From contig NZ_NBOC01000001.1 in NCBI RefSeq assembly GCF_002104455.1, positions 372,001 through 436,000 of the forward strand: a stretch of DNA of 64,000 bases, read 5' to 3'. The translations under genes and the position numbers were made by a program. Origin of the DNA: Colwellia chukchiensis. GTDB lineage: Bacteria > Pseudomonadota > Gammaproteobacteria > Enterobacterales > Alteromonadaceae. The notes under the pieces are model-generated. The model made no database searches, had not been told where the DNA came from, and saw only the letters and a list, made by a program, of their open reading frames with translations. Positions 1 through 8,565 of this stretch are shown here, in pieces; position 1 is the first letter of the stretch; every line of letters starts with the position of its first letter.

Positions 1-15
1 AGGAGTGATTTTGCT

Positions 16-1446
16 ATGACACTTTCGGTGATTATGTTGGCGTTGGTATTAACCGGCGCAATAGCTTGGTGGGCAGAGCGACACTGGCAAGGTAGCGCCA
101 AGTGGTTGTCTTTATTGGGGTTGACGTTATTAGCAACTGTGTTTGCCGTGTTTATAACCAGCGCCAATCATGACTTTGCTCAGTTGCAGGTGCTAACCAG
201 AGTAATGTGGATTGCCACCTTTAATATTGAATATAGCATCGCCATTGATCAGCTCAGTATTTTGCTGATTGCACTAACTTGGTTGCTTGCCATTATTTGT
301 GTACTGATCTCGTGGCGAGAAATTAAGCACAAGGTGGGCTTTTACTATTTTAATTTGCTGCTAACCGTTGCCGGTATTATTGGGGTTTTTATCGCGGTTG
401 ACTTGTTTCTTTTTTTCTTTTTTTGGGAAGTTATGCTGCTCCCCATGACAGCTATTATTGCGATTTGGGGGCATGAAAATCGTCGTTTTGCCGCGTTGAA
501 GTTTTTTATTTTTACGCAAGTGAGCAGCCTACTAATGTTGGTTGCCATTATCGGCTTTGCCTACTTTCATTTATTACAAACGGGCCTATTAAGCTTCTAC
601 TACTTGGATTGGCGGGCATTACCTATGCCGTTAGCTATGAGTCAGTATTTAATGCTAGGTTTTTTTATTGCCTTTGCCGTCAAATTGCCGTCTGTGCCTG
701 TGCATACTTGGTTACCCGATGCCCACACCCAAGCGCCGACAGCAGGCAGTGTGCTGCTGGCTGGTGTGCTGCTAAAAACCGGCGCTTATGGCTTAATTCG
801 TTTTGTTATTTTTTTATTTCCAGAGGCCAGTGTGCAATTTGCACCAGTTGCCGCAACATTAGCGGTAGTGAGTATCCTTTATGGCGCAAAAATGGCTTTT
901 GCTCAGCAAGACTTTAAGCGCTTAATAGCTTATAGCAGTATCAGTCATATGGGGTTTGTGATGTTGGCGCTATTCGCCTTTAATAGCATGGCTTATCAAG
1001 GGGCCATCGTGACTATGGTTGCACATGGGCTCAGCAGTGCCGCGCTATTTTGTTTAGCCGGTATGATTTACCAGCGCATTCATAGTCGCAGCTTGATTGC
1101 GATGGGGGGGTTTTGGCGTAGCGCGCCACGCATGGGTGGGTTTACCTTAGCCTTTGCTTGTGCTGCCTTTGGTTTGCCCGGCTTAGGTAATTTTATTGGT
1201 GAATTTCTTATTCTTGTTGGCGTATTTCAGGTTCAAGCTGAATTTGCCATAGTGGCGGCGTTGGCATTAGTCGCCTCTGCAGTTTATGGCATGGTGTTGT
1301 TTCAAGGCAGTTTTCAAGGACCTGCTAAGTGCGAGGTTATTGATCTGCAGCGCCGAGAAGTAGCCATTTGTAGTGCCTTGCTGCTATTACTTTTGCTGCT
1401 TGGCTGCTACCCCACGCTATTACTTAAATTTTCGTTTGGAGGTTAG
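16..1446 (+). CDS. nuoM: NADH-quinone oxidoreductase subunit M
   Basis: Membrane subunit of respiratory complex I and one of its three antiporter-like proton-pumping subunits. The 476-residue protein is almost entirely hydrophobic. It carries the family's key charged residues: a glutamate in FWEVMLLPM (E138) and a lysine in FAVKLPSVPVHTWLPDAH (K223), followed by the QAPTAGSVLLAGVLLKTG stretch typical of NuoM. The ATG follows an AGGAGTG ribosome binding site at bases 1-7. It is slightly shorter than the roughly 500 residues of enterobacterial NuoM. nuoN starts four bases after its stop, so the two are one operon; nuoL and the rest presumably lie upstream of the window. Confidence 0.96.
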   Translation: MTLSVIMLALVLTGAIAWWAERHWQGSAKWLSLLGLTLLATVFAVFITSANHDFAQLQVLTRVMWIATFNIEYSIAIDQLSILLIALTWLLAIICVLISWREIKHKVGFYYFNLLLTVAGIIGVFIAVDLFLFFFFWEVMLLPMTAIIAIWGHENRRFAALKFFIFTQVSSLLMLVAIIGFAYFHLLQTGLLSFYYLDWRALPMPLAMSQYLMLGFFIAFAVKLPSVPVHTWLPDAHTQAPTAGSVLLAGVLLKTGAYGLIRFVIFLFPEASVQFAPVAATLAVVSILYGAKMAFAQQDFKRLIAYSSISHMGFVMLALFAFNSMAYQGAIVTMVAHGLSSAALFCLAGMIYQRIHSRSLIAMGGFWRSAPRMGGFTLAFACAAFGLPGLGNFIGEFLILVGVFQVQAEFAIVAALALVASAVYGMVLFQGSFQGPAKCEVIDLQRREVAICSALLLLLLLLGCYPTLLLKFSFGG

Positions 1447-1450
1447 CCTG

Positions 1451-2935
1451 ATGTCGGCAATAACAAGTCAACCTGACGCTCTGTTTAGCTTGACCATGGC
1501 CCAAGCGATTTTACCCCAGCTTATTATTGCTTTTGGTATCGTGTTGGGCTTGCTATTAGTAGCATGGCGGCGTACACAACAAATAATTGTTTGCTTTACG
1601 GCGCTGGTACTTGTGCTTGCCTTAATTGCGAATATCAGTTTATACGGCACGTCGACAACACAGGTCACACAGTTGCTACTGGTTGATGCAAATAGTAGTT
1701 TTGCCTTGAGCCTAGTGCTTATTTCTGCCCTAGTTGCTTTGCGTATGAGCTATCGCTTTCTTAAAGCCCATATAGAAGTGCATGATGAATATTATTTATT
1801 ATTATTGTTGGTCGTGTTTGCTGCCGGTATTCTAGTTACCAGTGATCACTTTGCTAGCCTGTTTTTGGGGTTTGAATTATTGAGTATTAGCTTGGTGGGC
1901 TTGGTAGGTTATCAAAGAGAAAGTCAGTACAGTGTTGAAAGCGGCTTTAAATACTTGATACTCAGTGCGGCTGCCTCTAGCTTTATGCTGCTAGGCATGG
2001 CCTTTATTTATAGTGTTAGCGGCGATATGAGCTTTAATGCCAACCTTAGCAATGCCATATACCACCAGCAAGGTTTGGGGCTGTTTTTTCAATTAGGGCT
2101 GTTGTTGTTGTTATCAGGTATTGTCTTCAAGTTGTCACTTGCACCGTTTCATTTTTGGACACCAGATGTTTATCAAGGGGCACCAACCCCTGTAACCCTG
2201 CTTATGGCAACCGTGTCAAAACTTGCGATGTTTGTTGTGTTAGTGAAATGTTTTGTCGCACAGCGATATTTGTTACTAGAAAATGTGCAACTTTTTTTGA
2301 TCAGCTTCGCCATTATTTCTATGTTGTTAGGAAACGTAATGGCGCTGCGTCAACAAAACTTAAAACGGCTATTGGCCTATTCTTCGGTGGCACATATGGG
2401 CTATTTGTTGATCATCCTTATTGTGACCTCTGAGCAGAGCTTAGCGTTTAGCTGGCAAAGTATTTTATTTTACTTAGCCGCGTATACGCTTGCTAACCTG
2501 TCTATTTTTATGGTTATCGCTCTGTTGCAGCAGTACTCTAGTGATGCGCCTTACCAAGAAGATATATTATTGACCGACTTACAAGGCTTGTTTTGGCGCG
2601 CACCCAGTTATGGACTATTGATGATTTTAGCGTTATTAAGCTTGGCGGGTATTCCATTAACCATGGGATTTATTGGTAAGTTCTATATTTTAAGCCATGC
2701 AACCATTGCCCATGCGTGGTGGTTGATTGCAATTCTTATTTTTGCCAGTGCTATCGCCTTAGCGTATTACCTACCGATTATCTTTAAGATACTGACAGCT
2801 AAAGCCAATGATCCTCAACACATGCCACTGAAAAAACAGCATCTTATTGAGCAGGCTTTGGTATACGCCTTGGTAGTTATAAGTTTGTTTTTTGGCATTT
2901 TACCGGAGTTTGTCAACCAATTTATTCACAGTTAA
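1451..2935 (+). CDS. nuoN: NADH-quinone oxidoreductase subunit N
   Basis: Second antiporter-like membrane subunit of complex I and the usual last gene of a nuo operon. The 494-residue product has about 14 hydrophobic segments. It includes the conserved lysine in FKLSLAPFHFWTPDVYQGAP and the AYSSVAHMGYLL motif shared by NuoL, NuoM, NuoN and Mrp antiporters. The ATG at 1451 is chosen because it sits four bases after nuoM and just behind a TTTGGAGGT ribosome binding site at the end of nuoM. The reading frame is open further upstream, but that part overlaps nuoM. Confidence 0.96.
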   Translation: MSAITSQPDALFSLTMAQAILPQLIIAFGIVLGLLLVAWRRTQQIIVCFTALVLVLALIANISLYGTSTTQVTQLLLVDANSSFALSLVLISALVALRMSYRFLKAHIEVHDEYYLLLLLVVFAAGILVTSDHFASLFLGFELLSISLVGLVGYQRESQYSVESGFKYLILSAAASSFMLLGMAFIYSVSGDMSFNANLSNAIYHQQGLGLFFQLGLLLLLSGIVFKLSLAPFHFWTPDVYQGAPTPVTLLMATVSKLAMFVVLVKCFVAQRYLLLENVQLFLISFAIISMLLGNVMALRQQNLKRLLAYSSVAHMGYLLIILIVTSEQSLAFSWQSILFYLAAYTLANLSIFMVIALLQQYSSDAPYQEDILLTDLQGLFWRAPSYGLLMILALLSLAGIPLTMGFIGKFYILSHATIAHAWWLIAILIFASAIALAYYLPIIFKILTAKANDPQHMPLKKQHLIEQALVYALVVISLFFGILPEFVNQFIHS

Positions 2936-3413
2936 TGTGATGGTGAGATTAAGCGATACAGCAAGGTTTGACGATAAATTTGTTGTGTTTGTGCTAACGT
3001 TTAGCCGAATATATTATTATCGCGACAGCGCCTTAAACAATTTACCATCGCCAATACATATTTGTCACAGGCGCTCATGGGCTTGCTAGCTTTGATGGAG
3101 AAATCGGTGCAGCTTCATTAGAGGTAGCTAGAGGCAGTTGACGCTCAACAAAGCTATCAACTTAGTGCTGTTGCAATATCGATCCTAGTAGCTGTGATAC
3201 AGACAACAATACAGAGTCTAGTTGGCGTTGAATAATAGCGCATAAGATCTAGATCAGCGATGCAAAAATTATCGGCTTCTATCTAGCTAATATCAGAGGC
3301 ATAACACTATGTTTTTGTCCCGATATATTCGTCTTTTGCGCTTATTATGAAGCATTATTGCCGAAAAGCTTTAAAAAAACTAAGGTTAAATTTAGTTAAT
3401 TTTCTCTAATCTC
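2936..3413. other. Intergenic region after nuoN
   Basis: About 480 bases with no supported gene between nuoN and the deaD promoter. No clear intrinsic terminator follows nuoN, and the short open frames here have no ribosome binding site. A 10-bp palindrome GATCTAGATC lies near 3247, of no evident function. Confidence 0.6.
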
Positions 3414-3441
3414 TTGTATAAATTAACAACATCTGTATAAT
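3414..3441 (+). promoter_or_regulatory. Probable sigma70 promoter of deaD
   Basis: A -35 like TTGTAT (3414-3419) and a perfect -10 TATAAT (3436-3441) are separated by 16 bases. Transcription would begin near 3449, giving a leader of about 218 bases before the deaD ATG. The match is seen in the sequence; the start point is inferred. Confidence 0.7.
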
Positions 3442-3448
3442 GCGCGCC

Positions 3449-3666
3449 TCTGTAAATAGGAATCAAAAAAGCCTTGGTCGTCTTAGAGAAAAGATGACAT
3501 TACAGATTTTCAAAATGAGTGGGGTATATCCGCCCAATAGACTTGCCCAGTTAACCCTCTATGTTAACGTAATGAATGTGCCTTAAGTCTTCCTGGTGGT
3601 TTCCTCGTATATGTACGTAGGAATCTCGGTATTTGCCGGTTTCTACCATGAGAAGACAAAAATTAT
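3449..3666 (+). promoter_or_regulatory. Long structured 5' leader of deaD
   Basis: The leader can fold extensively. TCTGTAA (3449-3455) pairs with TTACAGA (3500-3506). GTTAAC repeats itself at 3550-3555 and 3563-3568 as a self-complementary hairpin. A multibranch element lies next to the start codon: GTCTTC (3587-3592) with GAAGAC (3652-3657), TGGT (3594-3597) with ACCA (3645-3648), a hairpin TTCCTCGTA/TACG-T-AGGAA (3601-3623), and CGG/CCG (3627-3638). The purine-rich AGAAGA before the ATG lies in the closing stem. Long structured leaders are typical of cold-shock genes, deaD/csdA among them. A regulatory role here is inferred. Confidence 0.55.
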
Positions 3667-5436
3667 ATGACTGATCTTAACAATGCCTCTGTAGGCTTTG
3701 ACACCCTTGGCCTGCCTGAAAACTTAGTATCTGCTGTAAAAGCACTAGGTTTTGAAAGTTCAACGGCTATTCAAGCACAAACTATTCCGCCATTATTAGC
3801 GGGTAAAGATGTACTTGGCGAAGCGCAAACCGGTACCGGTAAAACCGCGGCTTTCGGTTTACCCGCGCTAGCAAAAATAGACGTAACTATCCGCAAACCG
3901 CAATTAATGGTGCTTGCGCCAACGCGAGAATTGGCGATTCAAGTAGCGGAAGCGATTGAAACTTTTGCAAAAGATATGAAAGGTTTGCGTGTTGCTACCT
4001 TATACGGTGGCCAATCTTACCAACCACAATTTCAACAATTAGAGCGTGGTGCGCAAGTAGTCGTAGGTACGCCTGGTCGTTTAATGGACCATTTACGCCG
4101 GAAAAGCCTAAAATTAGCAAATTTATCATTTTGTGTGCTTGATGAAGCCGATGAAATGTTAAACATGGGCTTTTTAGAAGATATTGAATGGATTTTAGAG
4201 CACTTACCTGAAGCAACGCAAATGGCTTTGTTCTCAGCCACTATGCCGGCGCAAATTCGTAAAGTAGCGAATCGTTTTCTAAAAAGTCCTGAACATATTA
4301 AAATTGCCGCAGTAAAAAAAGTAAAAGCCAATATTGCACAGTACGCGTGGAAAGTTAGCGGTATTAATAAAATGACCGCCTTAGAGCGTATTGCGGAAAC
4401 AGTTGATTATGATGCCATGATCATTTTTGTTCGCACCCGTAACGACACCATTGAAGTGGCAGAAAAGCTTGAGCGTGCAGGCTATGCCGCACTTGCACTA
4501 AATGGTGATATGAACCAAGCGCAACGCGAGCGTACAGTTGAGCAATTGAAATCTGGCGTATCATCAATTTTAGTGGCGACCGATGTTGTCGCGCGTGGTT
4601 TAGATATTCCACGTATTTCACTGGTTATCAACTATGACTTACCCAGTGACAATGAAGCCTATGTGCACCGTATTGGTCGTACCGGTCGCGCGGGTCGTAG
4701 CGGCACTGCCATTTCATTTGTTCGTCCTCGTGAAATGTACTCATTACGTCACTATGAACGCTTGACATCGGGTACGGTTGCTATGTACGACTTACCTAAT
4801 ATTCAAGAGATAGGTAAAGCTCGTATTGAGCGTACCCGCAACGAACTAGTTAGCCTAGTTGCGGAAAAAGAGTTAACGGCGATGTGTGAAATTATTGAAA
4901 CTATGGCCAATGAGTCAGAGTTATCTATGGTCGATTTAGCCGCGGCATTGTTATACCAAAAGCAATTAAAGCAACCATTACAGCCGAAAGAAGATCCTAA
5001 ACCTCGTCGTGAAGCGCGTGAACGCAATACTCGCAATGACAGTCGCGGTGCTCGTGATGCTCGAGGAGGGCGCAACGAAGCTCGTGGTGGTCGCCATGAT
5101 AACCGTACAGAACGCACGCCGCGTAAAGTGAAAGTAGCTCGCTCTGATGTTGATTGGCAAACCTACCGCCTTGAAGTCGGTAAAGAGCATGGTGCTCGTC
5201 CGGGTGATATAGTGGGCGCGATTGCCAATGAAATATCGTTAGACAGTAGCTATATTGGTGCTATTAATTTGCATGATAAACATAGCTTTGTGCAACTACC
5301 TAAAGGCATGCCGGACAAGTCTTTTGCACAATTAAAGCGCGTGCGTGTTCGACGTCAAGTGTTAGATATTTCAGTGTCAGACGCACCGGCAGCGCAAGCG
5401 CCTAGTCGGGCGCGTAAAGAGCAGCGAGCCAACTAA
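3667..5436 (+). CDS. deaD: ATP-dependent DEAD-box RNA helicase DeaD/CsdA
   Basis: RNA helicase that in enterobacteria remodels mRNA and helps ribosome assembly, especially in the cold. The 589-residue protein shows all core motifs: motif I AQTGTGKT (53-60), PTRELA, TPGR, DEAD (159-162), SAT (190-192), ARGLDIP, and HRIGRTGRAGR in the second RecA lobe. A basic Arg/Gly/Asp-rich linker (about 440-490) joins the helicase core to a C-terminal DbpA-type RNA-binding domain (about 500-575). That arrangement separates DeaD from RhlE, RhlB and SrmB. It is a single gene with its own promoter, a long leader, and a strong terminator at 5464. Confidence 0.95.
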   Translation: MTDLNNASVGFDTLGLPENLVSAVKALGFESSTAIQAQTIPPLLAGKDVLGEAQTGTGKTAAFGLPALAKIDVTIRKPQLMVLAPTRELAIQVAEAIETFAKDMKGLRVATLYGGQSYQPQFQQLERGAQVVVGTPGRLMDHLRRKSLKLANLSFCVLDEADEMLNMGFLEDIEWILEHLPEATQMALFSATMPAQIRKVANRFLKSPEHIKIAAVKKVKANIAQYAWKVSGINKMTALERIAETVDYDAMIIFVRTRNDTIEVAEKLERAGYAALALNGDMNQAQRERTVEQLKSGVSSILVATDVVARGLDIPRISLVINYDLPSDNEAYVHRIGRTGRAGRSGTAISFVRPREMYSLRHYERLTSGTVAMYDLPNIQEIGKARIERTRNELVSLVAEKELTAMCEIIETMANESELSMVDLAAALLYQKQLKQPLQPKEDPKPRREARERNTRNDSRGARDARGGRNEARGGRHDNRTERTPRKVKVARSDVDWQTYRLEVGKEHGARPGDIVGAIANEISLDSSYIGAINLHDKHSFVQLPKGMPDKSFAQLKRVRVRRQVLDISVSDAPAAQAPSRARKEQRAN

Positions 5437-5463
5437 ACATAAGTTTAAGTCAATGTAAGCAAG

Positions 5464-5497
5464 CGCCAACTTTTATTTAAAGGTTGGCGTTTTTTTT
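5464..5497 (+). terminator. Intrinsic terminator of deaD
   Basis: CGCCAAC (5464-5470) pairs with GTTGGCG (5483-5489), and additional A-T pairs extend the stem. Eight T residues follow (5490-5497). Confidence 0.9.
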
Positions 5498-5781
5498 CAT
5501 GGCGAGAAAAGTCAAGCGTTAATCTTCGTAACTGAATACTTGAAATTTGTGGCTTTATTGCACGCTTCATGGTGATTATTTTAGCGGTAATATTTAATGT
5601 AAATTTATTGTTACAGCGCTGAGCGTTGTTAGCTATAGCTTAGATCCAGTAATACTCAAATCGCGCTTATTTACTCGTAACAATAGATTTACGCTTGAGA
5701 AAAGTGCACTTTCTGCTAGCCCTTTCTCTAGCGGGCAATCAGGGTAATAATCATCGTATTGTTAGCGCGAGAGAATGCATT

Positions 5782-6825
5782 ATGACGGAAGTAAAAAATC
5801 CACTGAATTTACGTGGTATCGAGTTTATTGAGTACGCAACACCAGACTCTGATTTTATGGAACAGGCTTTTTACGGCTTTGGCTTTTCAAAACTGAAAAA
5901 GTTTAAAGGTCGTGATATTGATTACTTTAATCAAAATGATATCCACTTTTTTCTAAATAATGAACAAGCGGGATTTTCACGAGAATTCGCTAAAAGTCAT
6001 GGTCCAGCAATTTGTTCAATGGGTTGGCGCGTTGAAAATGCCGCTTTTGCCTTTGAGCAAGCGATAGCGCGTGGGGCCAAATCTGCTGAACAAGCTGAAA
6101 ATAAATTACCTTACCCAGCCATTTACGGTATTGGTGACAGCTTAATATATTTCATCGAAAAATTTGGTGAGAAAGGTTCAATTTATCAAGATGACTGTGA
6201 AGACTTAGCTGAGCCTGTATTAGTTAAAGATAAAGGCTTTAAAGCGGTTGATCACTTAACCAATAACGTTTATCAAGGCACCATGGAGCATTGGGCGAAT
6301 TTTTATAAAAATGTTTTTGGTTTTACTGACGTGCGTTACTTTGACATTAAGGGCGAGAAGTCTGCTTTGATTTCTTATGCACTTCAATCACCTTGTGGTA
6401 GTTTTAGTATTCCAATTAATGAAGGTAAAGGGCAAAACAATAACCAAATTGATGAGTATTTAGACGAGTATAATGGTCCAGGTGTACAGCACTTAGCCTT
6501 TATCACAGATGACTTGTTAGGCTCGTTAGATCAATTAGATAAAAACATCATAGATACCTTAAATATTGTGCCAGAATACTACGATGATGTTTTTGACCGT
6601 ATTCCCTGGGTTAAAGAAGATCAACAGCGCATTCGTGATCATCAAGTTTTGGTTGATAGCCAAAAAGAAAACTCCTATCTGTTGCAGATATTTACCAAAA
6701 ATATTTTTGGTCCTATCTTTATTGAGATGATCCAACGGGTCGACGATAAAGGGTTTGGTGAAGGTAACTTTACCGCGCTATTTAAATCAATCGAATTGAA
6801 CCAAATCGAGCGCGGCGTGCTATAA
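5782..6825 (+). CDS. hpd: 4-hydroxyphenylpyruvate dioxygenase
   Basis: Non-haem Fe(II) enzyme of tyrosine catabolism that converts 4-hydroxyphenylpyruvate to homogentisate. The 347-residue protein has two vicinal-oxygen-chelate domains. The expected iron ligands are visible in the C-terminal half: H158 in KAVDHLTNNV, H237 in GPGVQHLAF and E315 in FGPIFIEMIQR. The ATG at 5782 is preferred because the protein then starts like other bacterial HPPDs; the frame stays open to 5695 but that part has no HPPD character. No homogentisate dioxygenase or fumarylacetoacetase gene is nearby, so the rest of the pathway, if present, lies elsewhere. Confidence 0.94.
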   Translation: MTEVKNPLNLRGIEFIEYATPDSDFMEQAFYGFGFSKLKKFKGRDIDYFNQNDIHFFLNNEQAGFSREFAKSHGPAICSMGWRVENAAFAFEQAIARGAKSAEQAENKLPYPAIYGIGDSLIYFIEKFGEKGSIYQDDCEDLAEPVLVKDKGFKAVDHLTNNVYQGTMEHWANFYKNVFGFTDVRYFDIKGEKSALISYALQSPCGSFSIPINEGKGQNNNQIDEYLDEYNGPGVQHLAFITDDLLGSLDQLDKNIIDTLNIVPEYYDDVFDRIPWVKEDQQRIRDHQVLVDSQKENSYLLQIFTKNIFGPIFIEMIQRVDDKGFGEGNFTALFKSIELNQIERGVL

Positions 6826-6852
6826 GGCACTAGTGTCATTAACGATTTTAAG

Positions 6853-6875
6853 AGCCAGCACCTGCTGGCTTTTTT
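6853..6875 (+). terminator. Intrinsic terminator of hpd
   Basis: AGCCAGCA (6853-6860) and TGCTGGCT (6863-6870) form a perfect stem followed by five T residues. Confidence 0.88.
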
Positions 6876-7305
6876 ATGTTCAGGAAGAAGGGTATGTCAC
6901 GATCACAGAGACGTGAAAGAGTGACCATGTTCAGGAAGAACGATCAGTTTTTCCAAACAAAAACTAAGTCTCTACGCCCTTGTAGGCCATGTCACGTTCA
7001 CACACTCAGTCTGAGTCATCCTTGATTTCACAACGTTAACGCTTCTTTGCAAGTCGATGTATAAGAGTAACGATGTTTAAGCCGTTTTTAGTTAGTGACT
7101 CAAACTTGCCAATCCATTGAATTAATAACTTTAGTCGACCTGACAATCGCAAAATCGCTCATTATCGCTATTTATCGTCAGATATTCATCGGTATGACCT
7201 CTCGATAAAATGTCGAAAGCGATAATCATTGGCAGATGAAATGTCTGATCGCATAACCTCGAAATGACGTGGAGAATGCTACAAACCTACGAACATAGCA
7301 TTCTA
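6876..7305. repeat. Repeat-rich intergenic region
   Basis: No gene is supported between hpd and the mesX promoter region. A 14-base direct repeat ATGTTCAGGAAGAA occurs at 6876-6889 and 6927-6940. A second pair, ATGTCACGATCACA (6894-6907) and ATGTCACGTTCACA (6989-7002), differs at one base. A hairpin AGTTTTT/AAAAACT lies at 6946-6965. The mosaic looks like remnants of a dispersed intergenic repeat, but copies elsewhere in the genome cannot be checked from this window. Confidence 0.5.
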
Positions 7306-7369
7306 TGAATTAAACTCATTTGTCAATGAATTAAAATCAATTTTATTCATGTTACGAAGCCAGTATAAA
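7306..7369 (+). promoter_or_regulatory. Putative MetR-activated promoter of mesXD
   Basis: Two 13-base sites, TGAATTAAACTCA (7306-7318) and TGAATTAAAATCA (7327-7339), each match the classical MetR consensus TGAA-N5-TTCA at seven of eight defined bases. They are 21 bp apart, two helical turns. A -10-like TATAAA lies at 7364-7369 with no good -35, as expected for an activator-dependent promoter. MetR itself is encoded 3.4 kb downstream. The sites are seen; the regulation is inferred. Confidence 0.55.
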
Positions 7370-7385
7370 ACACACTCTGCTTTTA

Positions 7386-7544
7386 ACTTTCGGCGATATG
7401 CTCGGTGGCGCGCAATTCAGTCTTTCGGCATAAAGTAACAAAGATGTTGAAGACTATGAACGGGAAAAATAGCAAGGGAAATTTAAAGCCCAGAAAGCAC
7501 AAGAAATAAATTCAGCTTTTATGACAGCAATTGGATACAGATAA
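7386..7544 (+). pseudogene. Possible remnant of a gene upstream of mesX
   Basis: One frame reads like degraded coding sequence: FGDMLGGAQFSLSA, then a TAA stop (7431-7433), SNKDVEDYEREK, a TAG stop (7470-7472), then QGKFKAQKAQEINSAFMTAI and a final stop at 7542-7544. That stop lies two bases before the mesX ATG, as if the lost gene had been coupled to mesX. The family is not recognised, and it could be a chance reading of leader sequence. Confidence 0.2.
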
Positions 7545-7546
7545 TC

Positions 7547-8524
7547 ATGAATAAAGATTTTACATTTACTATTAAAAAGATTGGTCTCAATGAAAACTAC
7601 CGTCCATCAGACCATACACGTATTACGACCAACTTTGCTAATTTGGCGAGAGGGGCGAGCCGTCAACAGAATTTGCGCAACACCTTAAAGATGATTAACA
7701 ATAGCTTTAATGCCCTAGCCTATTGGGATAACCCCAAAGGTGAGCGTTACTCTGTTGAGCTTGATATCATTTCTGTTTATATGAATATTGAGGGTAGTGG
7801 CCAAACCTTCCCGTCAATTGAAGTATTAAAAACTAATATTGTTGATCATCAAAGCAAAGAGCGCATTGAAGGCATTATCGGAAATAACTTTTCTTCTTAT
7901 CTGCGAGATTATGACTTTAGTGTCGTGTTGTCTGAGCATAATAATGGCCAACGCGAGTTTAGCATCCCAGATAGTTTTGGCGATTTGCATGGCAAACTTT
8001 TTAAGTACTTTGTCAATTCAACGACTTATAAACAACATTTTAATAAGCCCCCTGTTATCTGTTTGAGTGTCTCGGATAACAAAATCTATCATCGAACTGG
8101 CAATCAACATCCTCTATTGGGTGTTGAATATCAGCCTAATCAATCATCATTAACGGAGCAATACTTCAAAAAAATGGGCTTACAAGTGCGCTATTTTATG
8201 CCGCCTAAGAGTGTTGCGCCACTGGCTTTCTTTTTCTTTGGCGATTTACTTAATGATTATACTAATCTTGAGCTGATCAGCACCATCAGCACGATGGAAA
8301 CGTTTCAAAAGATTTATCGACCGGAAATTTATAATGCTAATGCTGTTGCCGGAAATTGCTATCAACCAAACCTGCAGAACTCAGATCATTCGTTAACGCA
8401 AATTGTTTATGACAAAGAAGAGCGCAGTAAGTTGGCTGTTAAACAAGGGAAGTTTGCTGAAGAGCACTTCATCAAACCCTATCAAACTGTACTTAAGCAA
8501 TGGTCTGCTAATTACGCGCTTTAA
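7547..8524 (+). CDS. mesX: MesX, DUF1852 partner of methionine synthase MesD
   Basis: A 325-residue soluble protein of the DUF1852 family. The family is known as MesX, a protein required together with the core methionine synthase MesD in some aerobic bacteria; its chemical role is not settled, and an involvement in supplying the methyl group has been considered. The N-terminus (FTIKKIGLNENYRPSDHTRITTNFANLARG) and length fit the family. It lies 41 bases upstream of mesD in the same direction, the usual pairing. A MetR-like promoter lies about 200 bases upstream. Identification rests on recalled family features plus the diagnostic neighbour. Confidence 0.85.
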   Translation: MNKDFTFTIKKIGLNENYRPSDHTRITTNFANLARGASRQQNLRNTLKMINNSFNALAYWDNPKGERYSVELDIISVYMNIEGSGQTFPSIEVLKTNIVDHQSKERIEGIIGNNFSSYLRDYDFSVVLSEHNNGQREFSIPDSFGDLHGKLFKYFVNSTTYKQHFNKPPVICLSVSDNKIYHRTGNQHPLLGVEYQPNQSSLTEQYFKKMGLQVRYFMPPKSVAPLAFFFFGDLLNDYTNLELISTISTMETFQKIYRPEIYNANAVAGNCYQPNLQNSDHSLTQIVYDKEERSKLAVKQGKFAEEHFIKPYQTVLKQWSANYAL

Positions 8525-8565
8525 TTAACACGCTTCAATCAATAAAAGGTATAGCAGCATTTATT

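Noticed and set aside
609-917. 102-codon frame inside nuoM
   Set aside because: Out-of-frame shadow of a well-supported gene with implausible cysteine-rich composition.
2892-3089. 65-codon frame overlapping the end of nuoN
   Set aside because: No ribosome binding site, no family likeness, and it overlaps nuoN.
4803-5117. Arginine-rich minus-strand frame inside deaD
   Set aside because: Antisense reading of the Arg/Gly repeat linker of DeaD.
6826-7546. Cobalamin or SAM riboswitch upstream of mesX
   Set aside because: No B12-box or SAM-riboswitch core could be found; MetR-like sites explain likely control.
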